Below are positions 1-12,839 of a stretch of 64,000 nt of DNA, in pieces; position 1 is the first letter of the stretch, and the number at the start of each line of letters is the position of its first letter. Source of the stretch: Tigriopus japonicus. Its lineage: Eukaryota > Arthropoda > Copepoda > Harpacticoida > Harpacticidae. The stretch is from positions 5,721,048-5,785,047 of the forward strand of contig CM021314.1 of assembly GCA_010645155.1 (NCBI GenBank). Reading direction: 5' to 3'. The notes under the pieces are model-generated. The model did no database searches. It was given only the letters and a program-made list of their open reading frames with translations, and was not told where the DNA came from. The position numbers were made by a program, and so were the translations under genes.

Positions 1-1673
1 AAGACAGAGAAGAACATTCATTTCATTGTACAAAGGAAAGAATGTCCTTGAGCTATCCCAAAGATAAAAACAATGTTGCTTTCAACAAAAGATGGACAAT
101 CACTATCACAAAGCAAGTCAGTAGATCAGAAGTTTGAAGATATTTGACTTAACACAATGAAACAACACAGTTTCAGTTCTTTAAGAGACATCAATTGGGC
201 ATCAAATGATTGCTCATTGAACCCTTGTGCACTTTTGTTTTATGACGTATGTCAATAAAACAACATTAATCCGAATTATATTGCATTTCTTCATTAAGTC
301 CAGGCTCAAGACAATTCACACCAACGCAGTAACGCGCCCTCACTCGATCCCGCTCCACGTGATACCGTCCTCCTTGGATCACGTTAGATTTCGGCTCATT
401 GTGAGTTGGACCAAAAATGTACAAACCAATCCAGAGCCAGAACCAGAACCAGAACCAACCGCAATTCACTGTAGAATTGTATCGAAATAGGAGGTAACTC
501 TTTTAACTTGAATAAATGGTTCTTGAAAGCTCAATAAAAGGAATGTAGTGAAATTAGGTAGAAATCTTTCTATAAGACCCTATATGAGTCCTATATAATC
601 CGATCTGATCCAGATTTGCAACGATCTAGATCTGAGGCGGCTTCAAAATTTTGATTTCATTCCGGAACCACACCAGTTCAATCAAAAAAGTCACTACACT
701 GATCTTGACCAAGAAACAAAAAAAAATGGCATGGCCCATTTATACCAACATGTTTTGCATTTTATTGCCCTTTTCCCATTGTATTAGCATATTTTCCACT
801 TTTTTGTATTTTTTGACATTTCATTTACATTTTTTGTATCTTTTTTCTACACTGTTTCTCCTTCCATTTGTGTAGAGGGTGACTAATTTTGAAACTAAAG
901 TTGACATTTTAAACCTGTAATAACTTCAAAATAAGGCCAAAAATCTTGATGTCCTTAAAATTCAAGACTGTTTTTTGATACAATAATTAACAACTTGTTG
1001 CTAACATACTGCCAATTTCAAATCACTGGGGATGTACGAGAGGCAGTCAAACTTAGCAAAGTGAAGGGCGTATTTTCGGAATTTCTCTACTTTTCACTAC
1101 AGGAAATGCTATAAATGCCGCTTGAGGTCGCTTTTTTCGACTCTCTATAACAGGGGTCGGCAACCACTTTTGGGTCAAGGCCCACAAATTCGTTTAAATG
1201 TTGTCAAGGGCCCACCAAACAGACGTTGGTAAGTTCAGGGGCTCACAAATCGACGATCAAAGAGCTTTGGGCCCACTAGTTCAGATGTCTTGTGGGCCCA
1301 CTACTTTGGACTTTCCCCATAGCACCTGGGCCCATGCAAGACCACCCTTGGGCCCACATGTGGGCCGCGGCCCACCGGTTGTCGACCCCTGCTCTATAAC
1401 TATGATCCAAGATCGAGCGAGGGCGCGTTACTACGGCTTAGGGCGTCTGTACTACGTCCGTGTTAATTTCCCTGTGTGATAGCCTGGAGTTAATGAAGAA
1501 ATGCAATATAATTGGTAGAAATGGCGTTTTATTTACATAAAATATAAACCAAAAGCTCACAAGGCAAGGATTCAATAAGCAATCAATTGATGTCTGTCAA
1601 AGAATTGAAACTGTGCTGTTTGACTGTGTTAAGTCAAATGTTTTCAAACTCCTGATCCACTTACTTGCTTTGT
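1..1673. mobile_element. Element with about 260-bp inverted arms (family A)
   Basis: Bases 95-350 and the reverse complement of 1408-1673 read almost in parallel. Both carry the phrases TTGCATTTCTTCATTAA, ATTTGACTTAACACA and ACGCGCCCTC in the same order. This gives inverted arms of roughly 260 bp around a spacer of about 1.06 kb. A further copy of the arm lies at 30300-31300, so this is a dispersed family. The window starts inside or just outside the left arm, so the outer boundary is not visible. No transposase reading frame is seen in the spacer; the short open frames there are not protein-like. The spacer holds a younger hAT-like MITE at 1151-1391. Confidence 0.7.
1151..1391 (+). mobile_element. 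hAT-like MITE, GGGCCCA-rich family, copy 1
   Basis: The ends are inverted repeats: the left end reads CAGGGGTCGGCAACC and the right end is its near-perfect complement (GGTTGTCGACCCCTG). The element is flanked by the 8-bp direct repeat CTCTATAA at 1143-1150 and 1392-1399. An 8-bp duplication with TA in the middle is typical of hAT transposons. The 241-bp body is rich in GGGCCCA words and has no coding capacity, so it must be moved by a transposase encoded elsewhere. Related copies are at 40559-40731 and, inverted, at 52078-52315. Confidence 0.88.
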
Positions 1674-1956
1674 GATAATTAGAGCAAGGAAAAAAGTAGA
1701 ATAAAACAAGGAAAAAAGTTTTAAAAAACATTTTTTAGGAAAAAATGGCAATTTTTTAGATTGGTGGGAAATCTAAGCTTTAATGCTTAGTCAAGGACGT
1801 CTATGCTACCAAATCCATGGAAATCTGCAACCAGGTAGCACTTTAATGTGTTGCAATGAGTAAGTTTTTTGACGGAAAAAGTTAAATCTATCAAAAAGGG
1901 GCAAAAAGCAAAAGCATTTTCTACTTTTTAATTTTTTTCTCCTTGCTCTAGTTATC
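1674..1956. mobile_element. Short TIR element (MITE), 283 bp
   Basis: The left end GATAATTAGAGCAAGG and the reverse complement of the right end GATAACTAGAGCAAGG match at 15 of 16 positions. Both ends continue with an A-rich run and AAGTAG. The interior is A/T-rich and non-coding. The element starts exactly where similarity to the family A arm stops, which suggests insertion at its edge. The target duplication is not resolved. Confidence 0.6.
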
Positions 1957-2564
1957 ATCAACAATTGTTACTTGTTTTGGATTGATACAATCCATCCTAG
2001 ACCTATGAGACAACTCTCTAATACAAAAAGAACAGTTTTTGAGATTTGTTGACAAGCCTCAAACGAGGACAACTGACGAGGGGATTTTTGTAAACACATT
2101 GATTGGTCAAAATGTCCTCCCCGTTGAACAAAACCTTCCTACCGCCAGACAATGGAGTAAACCGTCAGAATAGGGCCAGATATTCCCGTCTCGCTAAAAT
2201 AAAAATCCAACCACCAAACGAGGTCTCAAACCGCCAGATGTACCAAAATCTGGCGGGCTAAACCGCCATCTGGCAGCACTGCTCAGCTGATCCTGCCGTG
2301 CCCCAAAGCATCTTTACCGTCCCCACATAAGACGTCTGGGTTACAAAGAGCGGCCGACTCCAGAACCACAAGCAGTGCTGCTAGGTGTTCAAAGGGTACG
2401 GCCAAGATTGTTCAGTTCCAGATGGAAGAACAACCATAAATGTTCTAATACAGTAGTGGATTCTAAAATTGAGTCAGTTTGTGCCAGTCAATGTTAAAGC
2501 TTAAGTCAATGTGAATTGTTGCCCGATCGATTCTCACGTTGTCGGATCCAATATCAATCCGGTT

Positions 2565-2735
2565 TTCTAGCTATTGCGATCCAACTTGGGGTGTTCGAAT
2601 TTTTGGGATTGAATATTTAATTCACGAGGTTGACAACACAACCAATGGACGAGTTCGGTCGGACGAATTCAGCTAGGGATTCTTGGGGCTAAATGGCTTG
2701 AGATGCGTCGAAGACTAGACTCACCCTTCAACGGG
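2565..2735. repeat. Dispersed repeat, inverse copy of 35925-36075
   Basis: The segment shares ordered phrases with the reverse complement of about 35925-36075, for example GCGATCCAACTT, GACAACACAACCAATG and GACGAATTCAGCTAGG. It continues into the arm of the foldback repeat at 35743-35997. No coding capacity is seen. Bases 1957-2564, between this and the preceding MITE, hold no gene. They do contain a small CCGCCAGAT/ATCTGGCGG hairpin near 2233-2255. Confidence 0.6.
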
Positions 2736-2959
2736 CTTTTTAAAAGAAAAATGTCAATTGGACCGTTTGGGATGGCTCTTTCGGCCAAAAATATATCAGA
2801 GTTTGTACATCCGTAAACCTATTTCTACGGGGAGGCTTACGCGAAAGTTCGGATTTCAAAGGAAAAAATGGGGACGTTGGACTGATAAAAAGTTAGGCAT
2901 TTTGTCCGGCTGTTTTGGGAACTTTGGTCGGAATAGTTTGGCCACACTGACGCCCGAGA

Positions 2960-3730
2960 CGTGACGTTTGGAGCAGCTCGCTATAGTCGCTAGCCGAAAT
3001 CCAGAAAGCCCCAATCAGGAAGAACAAGGAACCATTGCCATACTATCGGTCCCACATTGCATCGCTCGTCGACCCGTCTTGAGTGAGAGCCCCATTCCGC
3101 CCCCGCCCTTCGCCCGCCGCCCGCCATTTTATCCTGAATCGCCTATCGGGTGGGGCATGACCGCCCGAGGGACTCTCTAATACGATCATCCGGTTGAGCC
3201 ACGACCAATTCGTCGAGGACCACCCCTCTTCCGCCGGCCGGCTCATCGCCAATTCAACCGGGACAAGGAGTACGCACCCGTTCGCCCGTTGCCAGCAGCG
3301 CCGAGCGGGCCAGCCCAACGGGCATTGTCGGAGGACGGATTCGAGCTCGCCCCCAACCCACGATCTCTGTCTCGCCCCTGGAGATTGGTCCCCTTGGGAT
3401 CGGACCCAAACTGTTCGCCGGGAGCGGGGATAAAAGAACATTCATGAGGGCGACGACGATGACGTCCCAAGTGTTCTCAGGATGACTGGCTAACCCGGGC
3501 GCTTCCATCTCGGCTACATCCTAAGACGGACCCGCAAGGATCCCGGCGCCGTGGCTCGGCCGCGTTCACGGGTAAGGCCGATACCATGGCATGACACGGC
3601 CTTCTTAGCCAAGAACTATCGCATATCTTCTTCCACTTCCAACCATTGCCACATGCAAAGGGGAAGGGCGTTTTTCGGCGCAAGTTTTGAAATTGGCCTT
3701 TCAAGCCTTTGAAACTAAGGCAACGTACGA
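2960..3730. other. GC- and CpG-rich non-coding stretch
   Basis: Base composition changes sharply here: CpG-rich words such as CCGCCCGCC and GCCGGCCGG fill a window that is otherwise A/T-rich. Several overlapping open frames occur on both strands, but this is expected in GC-rich DNA. None has recognisable domains, and the frames contradict one another. It could be promoter-associated DNA for the receptor gene about 1.5 kb downstream, or a fragment of different origin. I cannot decide from sequence alone. Confidence 0.35.
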
Positions 3731-5247
3731 GCTAGCCCGTGATCCCGGTGATTTAGGCGCGTCGCTCTATCTTAGTAGGCTTTCGATCACTGAATGATCC
3801 GGGATGGACGCCGGGGTGTAAATCTGAGAGACCGACCTCAACCCGGTAGCTAATAAGTATCAGTCAGACCAGTGCCACCATCCAACTATTTCTTTGGGCC
3901 TGAGCATCGGAGTCGGCCAAATTGAGTTGCTCTCACTTCATTACGGTTAGCGATAAGCGGCTGCCTGATTTTCCACTTTCCCGGGAGCCTTCGCTAATAA
4001 GAAAGGAGGGGAAGGGAGGTGGGATTGCTTGTTTGAGAATACCGGTATTTCTTTTCTTTGAATGAACGAGCAACTCCCTCTTCGAGGGACAAGGTCTCCT
4101 CACTAGCTAAATGATGATGTGGGTTAAAGTGTCGGGCGTCTTCGAATGTTGAAGGGGGAGTTTTCGCTCTAACTTTGTCGCTTGTCTTTCGTTCCTTAGC
4201 AGGATCGAAGAACGTCTTGCGTGCAGGCGGCTTTCGGCTTTCTTAGTCGAGCAACGTTTGAAATGTAGCTCATTCACAATCAGTCCGTGTTCGTTGGCGG
4301 TAACGATTATTCGTACCATCATACGCTTCTTAATCAAGTGGGTATAGAGTGACCCGGGAGGAAGATATTCCCGGTTCAATTTTCATATAATATCCCGGCT
4401 ACGTTGACCCTTTTTCATCGCATTTAACTCTTGGTCCAGCCCAAACTAGGTGTAACCACCTTGACAATCTCTCTGGTCCCCTTCCCCTTTTTTTCCTTTG
4501 TGACCACCGTTGTGGGTCAGATTTTCGCTCACCCGACAACCTCTCCAACAGCACTTTGTACACCTTTTGTTTTTCTCGAAACATCTCGGTTGTAACAATG
4601 ACACCACTAGAGATCGGATGTCGTGGCCAGTATTTGATTTCATAACAATCCCAGTTGAAAACATCTTAACACCGAATGGAAAATCGAACGACCCAATCAG
4701 TGGTTAGTGTTTCACTTTTCATGAAGTTGTATGTTTGTAGTCAGTGGTGGTTTGTCTCTACATTTAACGTCATCATGGAAGACCGGGATGGGCATCGAAA
4801 AGGCTTCTTTCCTTTCTTCAAACTTTTGAAAGTGGAGAAATTGCTGTGTCTATGTCAGACGTTCACTTCTCAAAATTTTGCTGTAACTTCAAGATTCGAA
4901 ACAAGTGTCAACATTTCGCAGCTTGAGCTAGTTGTGAGTCAACTATTTAGTTGTGAGAAGGCCCCGAATGTTTGCTGTTGATGTGATTCATTGTTCTCAT
5001 GAAAAAGCTTTCTACTTTATCAGTGCGAGACGCAGTTGCTTGAAACTACGTTTTTGTTCATAATTATGATGATCATCCTACTACTACTACAGAGTTTCTT
5101 ACGCTATTTCTTTTCAGGTCAATACTCGTCGTTAGCCGTGTAGTTTCTGAGGAGAACGTCGTCTTCTCCCTTTGAGAGCCGTGACGGCTGTCAGGTTGAT
5201 TTTTAGTGTCACCAGACAATCCGACTGAAGTGGTTTTTTTTTTCACC
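3731..5247 (+). other. 5' flank and leader of the SORL1-like gene
   Basis: No convincing coding region is seen in this stretch. A good 3' splice site (pyrimidine run then TTTTCAG) ends at 5117. A non-coding leader exon may therefore begin at 5118 and run into the start codon at 5248, with an upstream leader exon that I cannot place. Confidence 0.4.
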
Positions 5248-8200
5248 ATGAAGCGAGCAATGTCTAGACTCGCTTGGACATTGGCTTTGTTATGCTGTGT
5301 TTGGGTGGTCCAAGGCCTTAGACCCTTGAGGCCTGAATCTTCACAAAAGGTTAGCTTTTTAAAGCACGATGGACATGACTTGAATGATCACCACATGAGA
5401 AACAAGAGAGACGCCACCAACGAGGAATCTTTGAGTGATCTAGTACAAGTGTCCGACCTGAGTTCTGCCTTTCATTTGAACAACAGTCATCTCCACTTGA
5501 TGGTTCATTGGGCCGGTCAAGGATCGAACATCATGTTTTGCTTGGCCCGAGATCAAGAGATGAAGCCAGGAGCCACTTCCAAGGTGTTCTACTCGACGGA
5601 TTATGGCACGCGTTTCCAAGATATCTCGTCCAAATTCCAACTGAGAGATGCAACACTGGCCACCATTTCCAAGTTCTATCACCATCCCATGTCCAATTGT
5701 CATTACGTGTTCACAGACACAGTCAACAAGTACCTTTTCACAAGCACCGATTGTGGAACCACCTTCGTTGCTCATAAACTGGAGATCACACCGGAGTTAG
5801 TCGAGTTCGACAAGTCTCAAGACAAAGTGTTCCTGGTCCATGATTTGATTGACGACCAGAAGAAGCTATATGTGACCCGAAATTTCGGAGAAACCTTCAG
5901 TCGGGTGCAAGATTACGTCAAAGGATTCTTCTTTCAATACGACGGTGACAACACCATTCTCTATGTTCAGAGACTAGAACCACCGGGCAATCGCACCACA
6001 GTTTTGGCCTCGAACAACTATTTTGAACGCCAAATTGATACGTCTATCATTTATGTGGGTGCCAGTGAGTTCGAATTGAGAGAAAAGCTCATGTTCGTCA
6101 CACGACCCAACCCAAAGAACGCCTCCCAATTGGATCTGTTGATTTCATCTCACGGTGAAAAATTTGTTCCTGTCAAGTTGGGTAACAACCTTCCCACCCT
6201 GGACTATCACATCATTGATGTAACAGAAGACGGCGTGGTCATGCTAGTTGTGAACCACGGACACAGTCTCTCAAATCTATACACTTCGGTAAAGATTACA
6301 CCTCACGAGGTGGACTTCACCCTGTCTTTGGAGCGTGTCATGTTCTACAATCCCCGGGTTACATGGCATGATTCTTGGTTGTCTGATACTGCCGGTGGTG
6401 AAGCCTTTGCCGACGTTTACAAAGTAGCTGGATTGCGGGGAATATACATCGCCAGCCAGATTGCCGAAAGCTCCATGAAGCATGATCAAATCCAACCGGA
6501 TGACCTGATCACTGTCATCACTTTCGATCTTGGCGGCCTTTGGTCCAAGATTATTGGTCCAGAGACGGACGAAGAAGGCTTCAAATTCCCAAATTGCGAC
6601 CACGGATGCTCCCTTCACATTGCTCAAGAGCTGAGTAAACGGTTTCCATCGACACGCTCTATTCCCGTCATGAGTTCAGCCTCTGCCGTTGGAATTGTCA
6701 TAGCCACCGGAAACATGGGTAAGAGTCTCTCGCATCGATCGAACTTGTACGTGAGTGCGGACGCGGGCCTGTCGTGGCATCAAGTCCTCAAGGGCTCGCA
6801 CTATTTCAACATTGGCGATCACGGAGGGATAATCGTAGCCGTCAAGTACTTCAAAACAGAAGGTTGGACCAACGAATTGCTCTACTCTACCAACGAAGGC
6901 TTAGAATGGAACAAGGTCGTATTCTACCACGAACCACTGCGAATTTTTGGGCTGTTGACCGAGCCAGGACAAAACACGACCATTTTCACGATGTTTGGCA
7001 CAGCCAAGAACCCCGAAGGACATGGAATCAATTGGATCATCATCAAGGTTGATTTGCGATCCGTGTTTGAACATGAATGTACTCAAGACGACTACAAACG
7101 ATGGTCACCGGCTGACTATTCCCTGGGAAAACATCGCAATTGCATCCTCGGCCGAAAAGAGGTGTACGAGAGGCGAATGATCAACTCCAATTGTTACAAT
7201 GGTCTCGATTATGAAAGACGGGTCACCGTTGAGACATGTGGTTGTGATCGCTCTGACTTCTTGTGTGATTTCGGTTTCAAGAAGGATAACGAGTGGACCT
7301 CGGATTGCGTGAAGGACCCCGACTTTCATCCATTCGACCCGTACGCCATTCCGGCATCCTGCCAACCCGGATCCTTTTACAACAGAACCCGCGGCTACAT
7401 CAAAATTCGCGGTGACACGTGTGTCGAAGGCAGAGCCTCGCGATTTGAGCCATTGGAAGTGCCTTGTCCAATGGCCGAGGAACCTGAATTCCTTCTGGTT
7501 TCGGAACGGAAAGCCATTACACGGGTGAATTTGAGGAACTTGAGTGAAGTCGAGCGATTACCCCTCCTGAACGTGAATAACGTAATCACGCTTGAATTTG
7601 ACATGGAGGACAATTGCGTCATCTACGGAGACATTGAAGTGGACAAAATATTCATGCAATGCCTTAATGGGTCAGAACCTCGTGTCCTAGTTGAGACCAA
7701 CTTGGAAAGCGTCGAAGGCATGGCCTATGACTGGATCACCAAGACTTTGTACTTTGCCGATGGGCCAAAACATTCGATTGAATTAATCCGCGTGGATCTT
7801 CAAAACCAAGGACGAATGAGGAAAACTATCCTGAAGGGTAAAATGTCGAGACCAAGGGGATTGGCTATTCATCCCCTTGAGGGTTACTTATTTTACTCGG
7901 ATTGGAATGAGAAGAATCCTCACATTGGTCGAGCTAATATGGATGGCTCTGACCAGAAGGAATTGTTCACTCGTCCATTGGTTCAATGGCCCAACGGATT
8001 GGCCATTGATTACATCGCCAACCGCATTTACTGGGTCGATGCCAACAAAGACTTCATTGCATCGTGCGATCTAGACGGACACAGTTTTAAAAAGGTCCTT
8101 TCGGGTGCAATTTTGGTGCATCCCTTCTCCATTTCTATATTCAAGGTTAGCTCTCCATCCACAATTTCCATACAATTCCTTGACAATCGTGCATGCTTCT

Positions 8201-11200
8201 CTTGTAGGATCTGATGTACTGGAACGATTGGAACCGTAAAGCGTTGTACTATGCCGACAAAAATACTGGCAATGGGACCACTGTTGTTCTGAAAGATATG
8301 GAAGGCGTGATGGATCTTAAGATCTTTAGCTCCATTCATCGCGCTGGAAGCAACGAATGTTCCAAAAACCCTTGCTCTCATCTTTGCGTGGCCATGCCTG
8401 CCCCCAAGCACTACCAATGTCTATGTCCCGATGGTAAGTCTATCAGAGAGTCCAAGCTTTAAAATGAAGATGCCAAGTCACTTGGTTTGGTTCAATTACC
8501 TGTAGGTATGAAGGCTGAACAGGAAGGAGACAAGAAGGTGTGTAAATGTCCGGACGGCTCCTTACCATTGGATGACGGGACTTGCAAATCGAATAATGGC
8601 CAATGCTCTGAGAACCAATTCATGTGTGCCTCACAAGTGTGCATTCCAATTCTTTGGAGCTGCGATGGTGACGATGATTGTGGGGACAACTCAGACGAGG
8701 CTGATTGCGTCAAAGTTCAGTGTAAGGAGTATCAATTCCAATGTGATAATCGCAAATGCATCCCAGATTACTGGAAATGCGACTTTGACGACGATTGTGG
8801 CGATGGCTCAGATGAGCGGGAATGCGAAAAAGCTACGTGTTCCAAAGACCAGTTCAAGTGCAACAACGGCGAGTGCATTTCCAAGAAATGGAGATGTGAT
8901 TTGGAGAGAGACTGCCAAGTAAGTACGCACCTTTTACGTCCATCAAGTAAAGCAACTTTTTTGTGGCTTGAGCATTGCCAACCCAAACTACCTTAATCTA
9001 TCAATCAATCAATCAATGTATCGCCTCTCTTTTCATTCTAGGATGGCACAGATGAGGTGAATTGTACAACCATTGCTCCCAAGTGCAAACCAGATGAGTT
9101 CCGATGCCCGGACACCAGTCAGTGCCTTCCCAACTCGTGGAAATGTGATGGCGAAAAGTAAGCGTATTCTTGGTTGTATCCCTTTCCACTGTTGGTCAAA
9201 AATCCAACTTGATCAATGTTTTTAATTTTAGCGATTGTGCGAGTGGAGCTGATGAGGAAGGCTGTAGCAGCAAAACGTGCAAGGAACATCAATTTCGATG
9301 TAATAACGGAGATTGCATTTTCCAAACTTGGAGGTGTGACAATCAAACTGATTGTCACGACGGTTCAGATGAAATTGGGTGTGACTTCATTAACAATTCA
9401 ACGGACTCGCCAGTTTTACCCCAGCCAATATTTCCTAAAGGTAAGAAAGTCTGAAACGTGTTGCAAAAAATTAGAAAACAACACTTGTTCATGTGGATGT
9501 TTCTTCAGGTGATTGTAATGAATGGATGTTCAAGTGCCACAATGATCAATGTATTCCTTTCTGGTGGAAATGGTATGTTTGCTTGATTTTGACATTCACA
9601 CGTGTCTCAAGTACTTAGTTTCACTAACTTTCGATTTTGCCCCAGTGATGGAACCCCAGATTGCACGGATGCCACCGATGAATTGGAATGCAATATTCCC
9701 GGAAAAGCCTCCACACAAGATCCACAAGGCATGCCTACCACGCCCACTCCAACAGGTAAGCTTGTCCAAAGCCTTTATTACTGTTAGGTACACATTAACT
9801 GATCCGTTCCAATCTCTCTAGGTTGCTCGTCGAATAACAAATTTCAGTGTAAAAATGGTGAATGCATTTGGCAAGCCTGGGTTTGTGACAAAGACATTGA
9901 TTGCTCTGACGGCGAAGATGAAGATCCTTCGATTTGTCAGGGTCGACCAACTTGCACTCATGATCAATTCCATTGTGAGCTTTCAGGCGAATGCTTGGAT
10001 TCTTCCAAGATTTGTGATGGAAGAATGGACTGCACCGATGGAAGTGACGAGAATGCTTGCACAGACCCTCCTGCTTTCCCCTCATGTGGTGAAAATCAGA
10101 TCCGTTGCGACGAAGGGATTTGTCTACCCAATAGCAAGGTTTGTGATGGACACCGAGACTGCCAGGATCTCACCGATGAAATGTTCTGCAATCTGGAAGC
10201 GGTCCGCATCCTCGGATTGGAAGCCGACGCCGAGAAGATTACGAACACGTCGATCCTGATCCATTGGTCGATTCCTGACATCTCGCACAAGGACTCGTGG
10301 GAGTTCTCTCCAGCCTATTCAGTTATGGGTACTGAGCATTGGATTTTCATGGATTGGACCAAGAGCGCCGACTTTAGTTACGAAATCAAAAACCTCTATC
10401 CGGCCACCACGTACAATTTCACGGTTAACATCCGCGACGGAGCTCATTTGTACAACTTTACGAACTTTGCTGAAGCCACCACTGCTCCCTATAAGCCGAC
10501 CCCTCCTGTTATAACCCATTTGGAACAAGTCGATCTCCGAATCCGTATCACGTGGACCCCTCCTCGGAATCCCAATGGTCGACTGGAAAGGTACATCATT
10601 CGAGTATCGCCCAATAACAGGGAGTATGAGCAGGTGGCCAATCAAACCTCAATCACCATTGATGGTATGTTTGTGCCCAAAACGGCTTACTCGTTCACCG
10701 TCACCGCAGTGAATTATGCTTACTACGGTGAACCGTCAAGTCCCATGGAAATCGTGTTCAACAACAACATGGTGGAGGAACGAGTTGAGGACTTACGAAT
10801 CCTAAATGTGGGAACCAATTCCGTATCAGTCTCGTGGCGACCTATTTCCGATATTGAGCAATTCAAGCTCAACTACAAGAACAATAACCCGTTGGCTTCT
10901 TACGAGGACCTATCCGTCTCGAGTAAAGACGTCAAGAATGTGACCATTACAAACCTCTCGCCCAACGACACCTATAGCTTGTCAGTGGCGGCAGTGAGAG
11001 GCAATGTGACCGGATTCCCTTCCCGAATTGAGTTTACTACTTCAGGCCAATCGTTGCCTCAACCGATAATCACCGATGTCAAAGTGACCGTGGTGAGTGC
11101 CACCTCCATCAAATTGACATGGAAGCTCCCGGACGATGAGAAAAGAAAGGAAGGCTGGACTTATGGGATTTATTATGGCCTGACTCTGCAGACCATCTTG

Positions 11201-12211
11201 CAAGAAGGTTCGCGGGTTACTACCAAAAATTCATCCATCACCATCACTAACCTGAGAGCGTGTGAAGCCTACAGCTTCATTGTGGCCATTGTTGGTCCCG
11301 ATGGATATGGACCCGCCTCCAAGGAGAAGACCCTGTCGACCAAATATGCCGCAGGAGCCCCGCCCAAGAAGTTGAGGGTTTTGGTAGAAGACAAAAATGG
11401 CGAAGTGAGTCTGCACATTTATTGGAGTGCCTCTTGTGATCGCATGGAAGTGAGCATTGGCTATGAATTGTCCATCAAGGACTTGACCTCAGCTCAGACA
11501 ACGCATCAACAATTCGCCATGTCATCCAACACGACGTTCCATCACGAGATTCAAGGAGTTCATCGGAGCACGCAATATGAGATCCAAGTGCGAACGAATG
11601 TGCCCGACTCGGTGCCCACGCAGCCGATTGTGGTGACAACCCCTTCGCTCCCCGCCCCCGTGGGCGTGACCCACCATTACACCGAGGGTGACGCGACCAA
11701 GCAGATGATTTACTGGTCCAAGCCCAACGACATTCCGCCCTATATCAAAGAGGATTACTCTTATCGTCTCTATGTTTCCAAGATGTCGAACTTCTCCGAA
11801 CCCGTCGAATACAATGCGTCTCGACCTCCGTTTGAAGTGCCTGTCGAAGATCTCTCGCCGGGTTCTGTGTACTTTGTGGGCGTGGCCATGCTCGACAGAG
11901 ACGGGTATGCGTCGAAGTTATCCTCGCCCGTTCCATTTGAGGTGCCAGTGCCCTCAGAAGACATCGTGATTGCCAAATCTTCTGCCATGGGTTTCGTGAT
12001 CCCGCTCCTTCTTGTGATAGTGGTAATGGGAGCTGGGTTAGCCTACTACGTGCATAGGAATCGTCGAATGACTCGCAATTTCCAAGCCTTTGCAAGTCGA
12101 TACAGTCCTGCATCTGGAGCCGCTATTTTAAATCAGTCCTCGCTAGATGATGATGACGATTCGCCCATCATTCGAGGTTTTTCCGATGACGAACCGTTGG
12201 TTGTTACTTAA
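5248..12211 (+). CDS. SORL1: Sortilin-related receptor (SorLA/SORL1-like), 8 coding exons
   Basis: Single-pass sorting receptor expected to shuttle cargo between Golgi, endosomes and the cell surface. Exons: 5248-8145, 8208-8433, 8506-8918, 9042-9157, 9232-9440, 9509-9572, 9646-9755, 9822-12211. All introns are GT-AG and 62-123 bp, and the joined frame gives about 2141 aa (human SORL1 is about 2214). Order: signal peptide (1-23); propeptide ending in a furin-like RNKR (51-54); VPS10 domain with its Cys-rich 10CC part; YWTD-type propeller (LFYSDWN, IYWVDAN, MYWNDWN); EGF; nine LDLR-A repeats with SDE-type calcium sites; six FN3 domains; membrane segment near 2065-2089; 52-residue tail. The tail keeps a FASRYS motif (vertebrate retromer site FANSHY), an acidic cluster, and a C-terminal DDEPLVVT resembling the vertebrate GGA-binding end. 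The frame is open upstream to a GTG at 5206, but the ATG at 5248 precedes a canonical signal peptide. Gene identity is near certain. Confidence 0.95.
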
Positions 12212-12839
12212 TAGTTAAGCAAGTGGCAAGTAGTACGATCAAGAAAGATCACCACCCACCTCATCTTTAGTGGGTGTCTTACGGCTATTCCTCTCTCAAT
12301 TGTGATACATTACATTTTTAAATTTGCCGACAAGCCACGATGGAAAAGCATATATCGCCAAGAAATGGCTGTCTTCGTTAGAAAATGTCTCCTTGTAACG
12401 GAAAAGACCAATCGGTAAACCAACACTCTCAAATGAAGGAGCAAGGTTTTTGTTCCTCTCAATTCTAAACTTTTATTGTCCATTGACTTTGCCCAACCTG
12501 TCTTAGTGTATGTTTTAAAAGTATTGTTGTTGTTTAAAGATTGTAACCAAGTGATTGAAAGAAAGACTTTGTCAACTTGAACATTCTGCAATGAAACAGT
12601 CTTATTTCCGAGGAACTTAAAACCATAGTTCATAATCCATCCCTTAAACAACACAGTACTACATATTTTATGTCAAACGAGCATCTATTCAACGACTTTT
12701 TGCCTGTGAAAGAGCAAACGTATGATTGAATGCATTTCTTGTCAGAAGGCTTGTGAGAAATTACAATCTAGGTCCTATTTTTATTTGGTCTTGTCCTGTT
12801 TTTTGAACTCCATCAATAAAAATGCATCCAAGAGCTTTG
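12212..12839 (+). other. 3' UTR of the SORL1-like gene with candidate poly(A) signal
   Basis: A/T-rich non-coding sequence follows the stop codon. AATAAA at 12815-12820 is the first canonical hexamer that I noticed downstream, which would give a 3' UTR of about 620 bp. The cleavage site itself is inferred. Confidence 0.4.

Noticed and set aside
3043..3508. Overlapping open frames in the GC-rich stretch
   Set aside because: They conflict on both strands, show no domain, and are explained by low stop-codon frequency at high GC.
5206..5247. Open frame extending the SorLA protein 14 residues upstream
   Set aside because: The codon at 5206 is GTG, not ATG. The ATG at 5248 gives a typical signal peptide.
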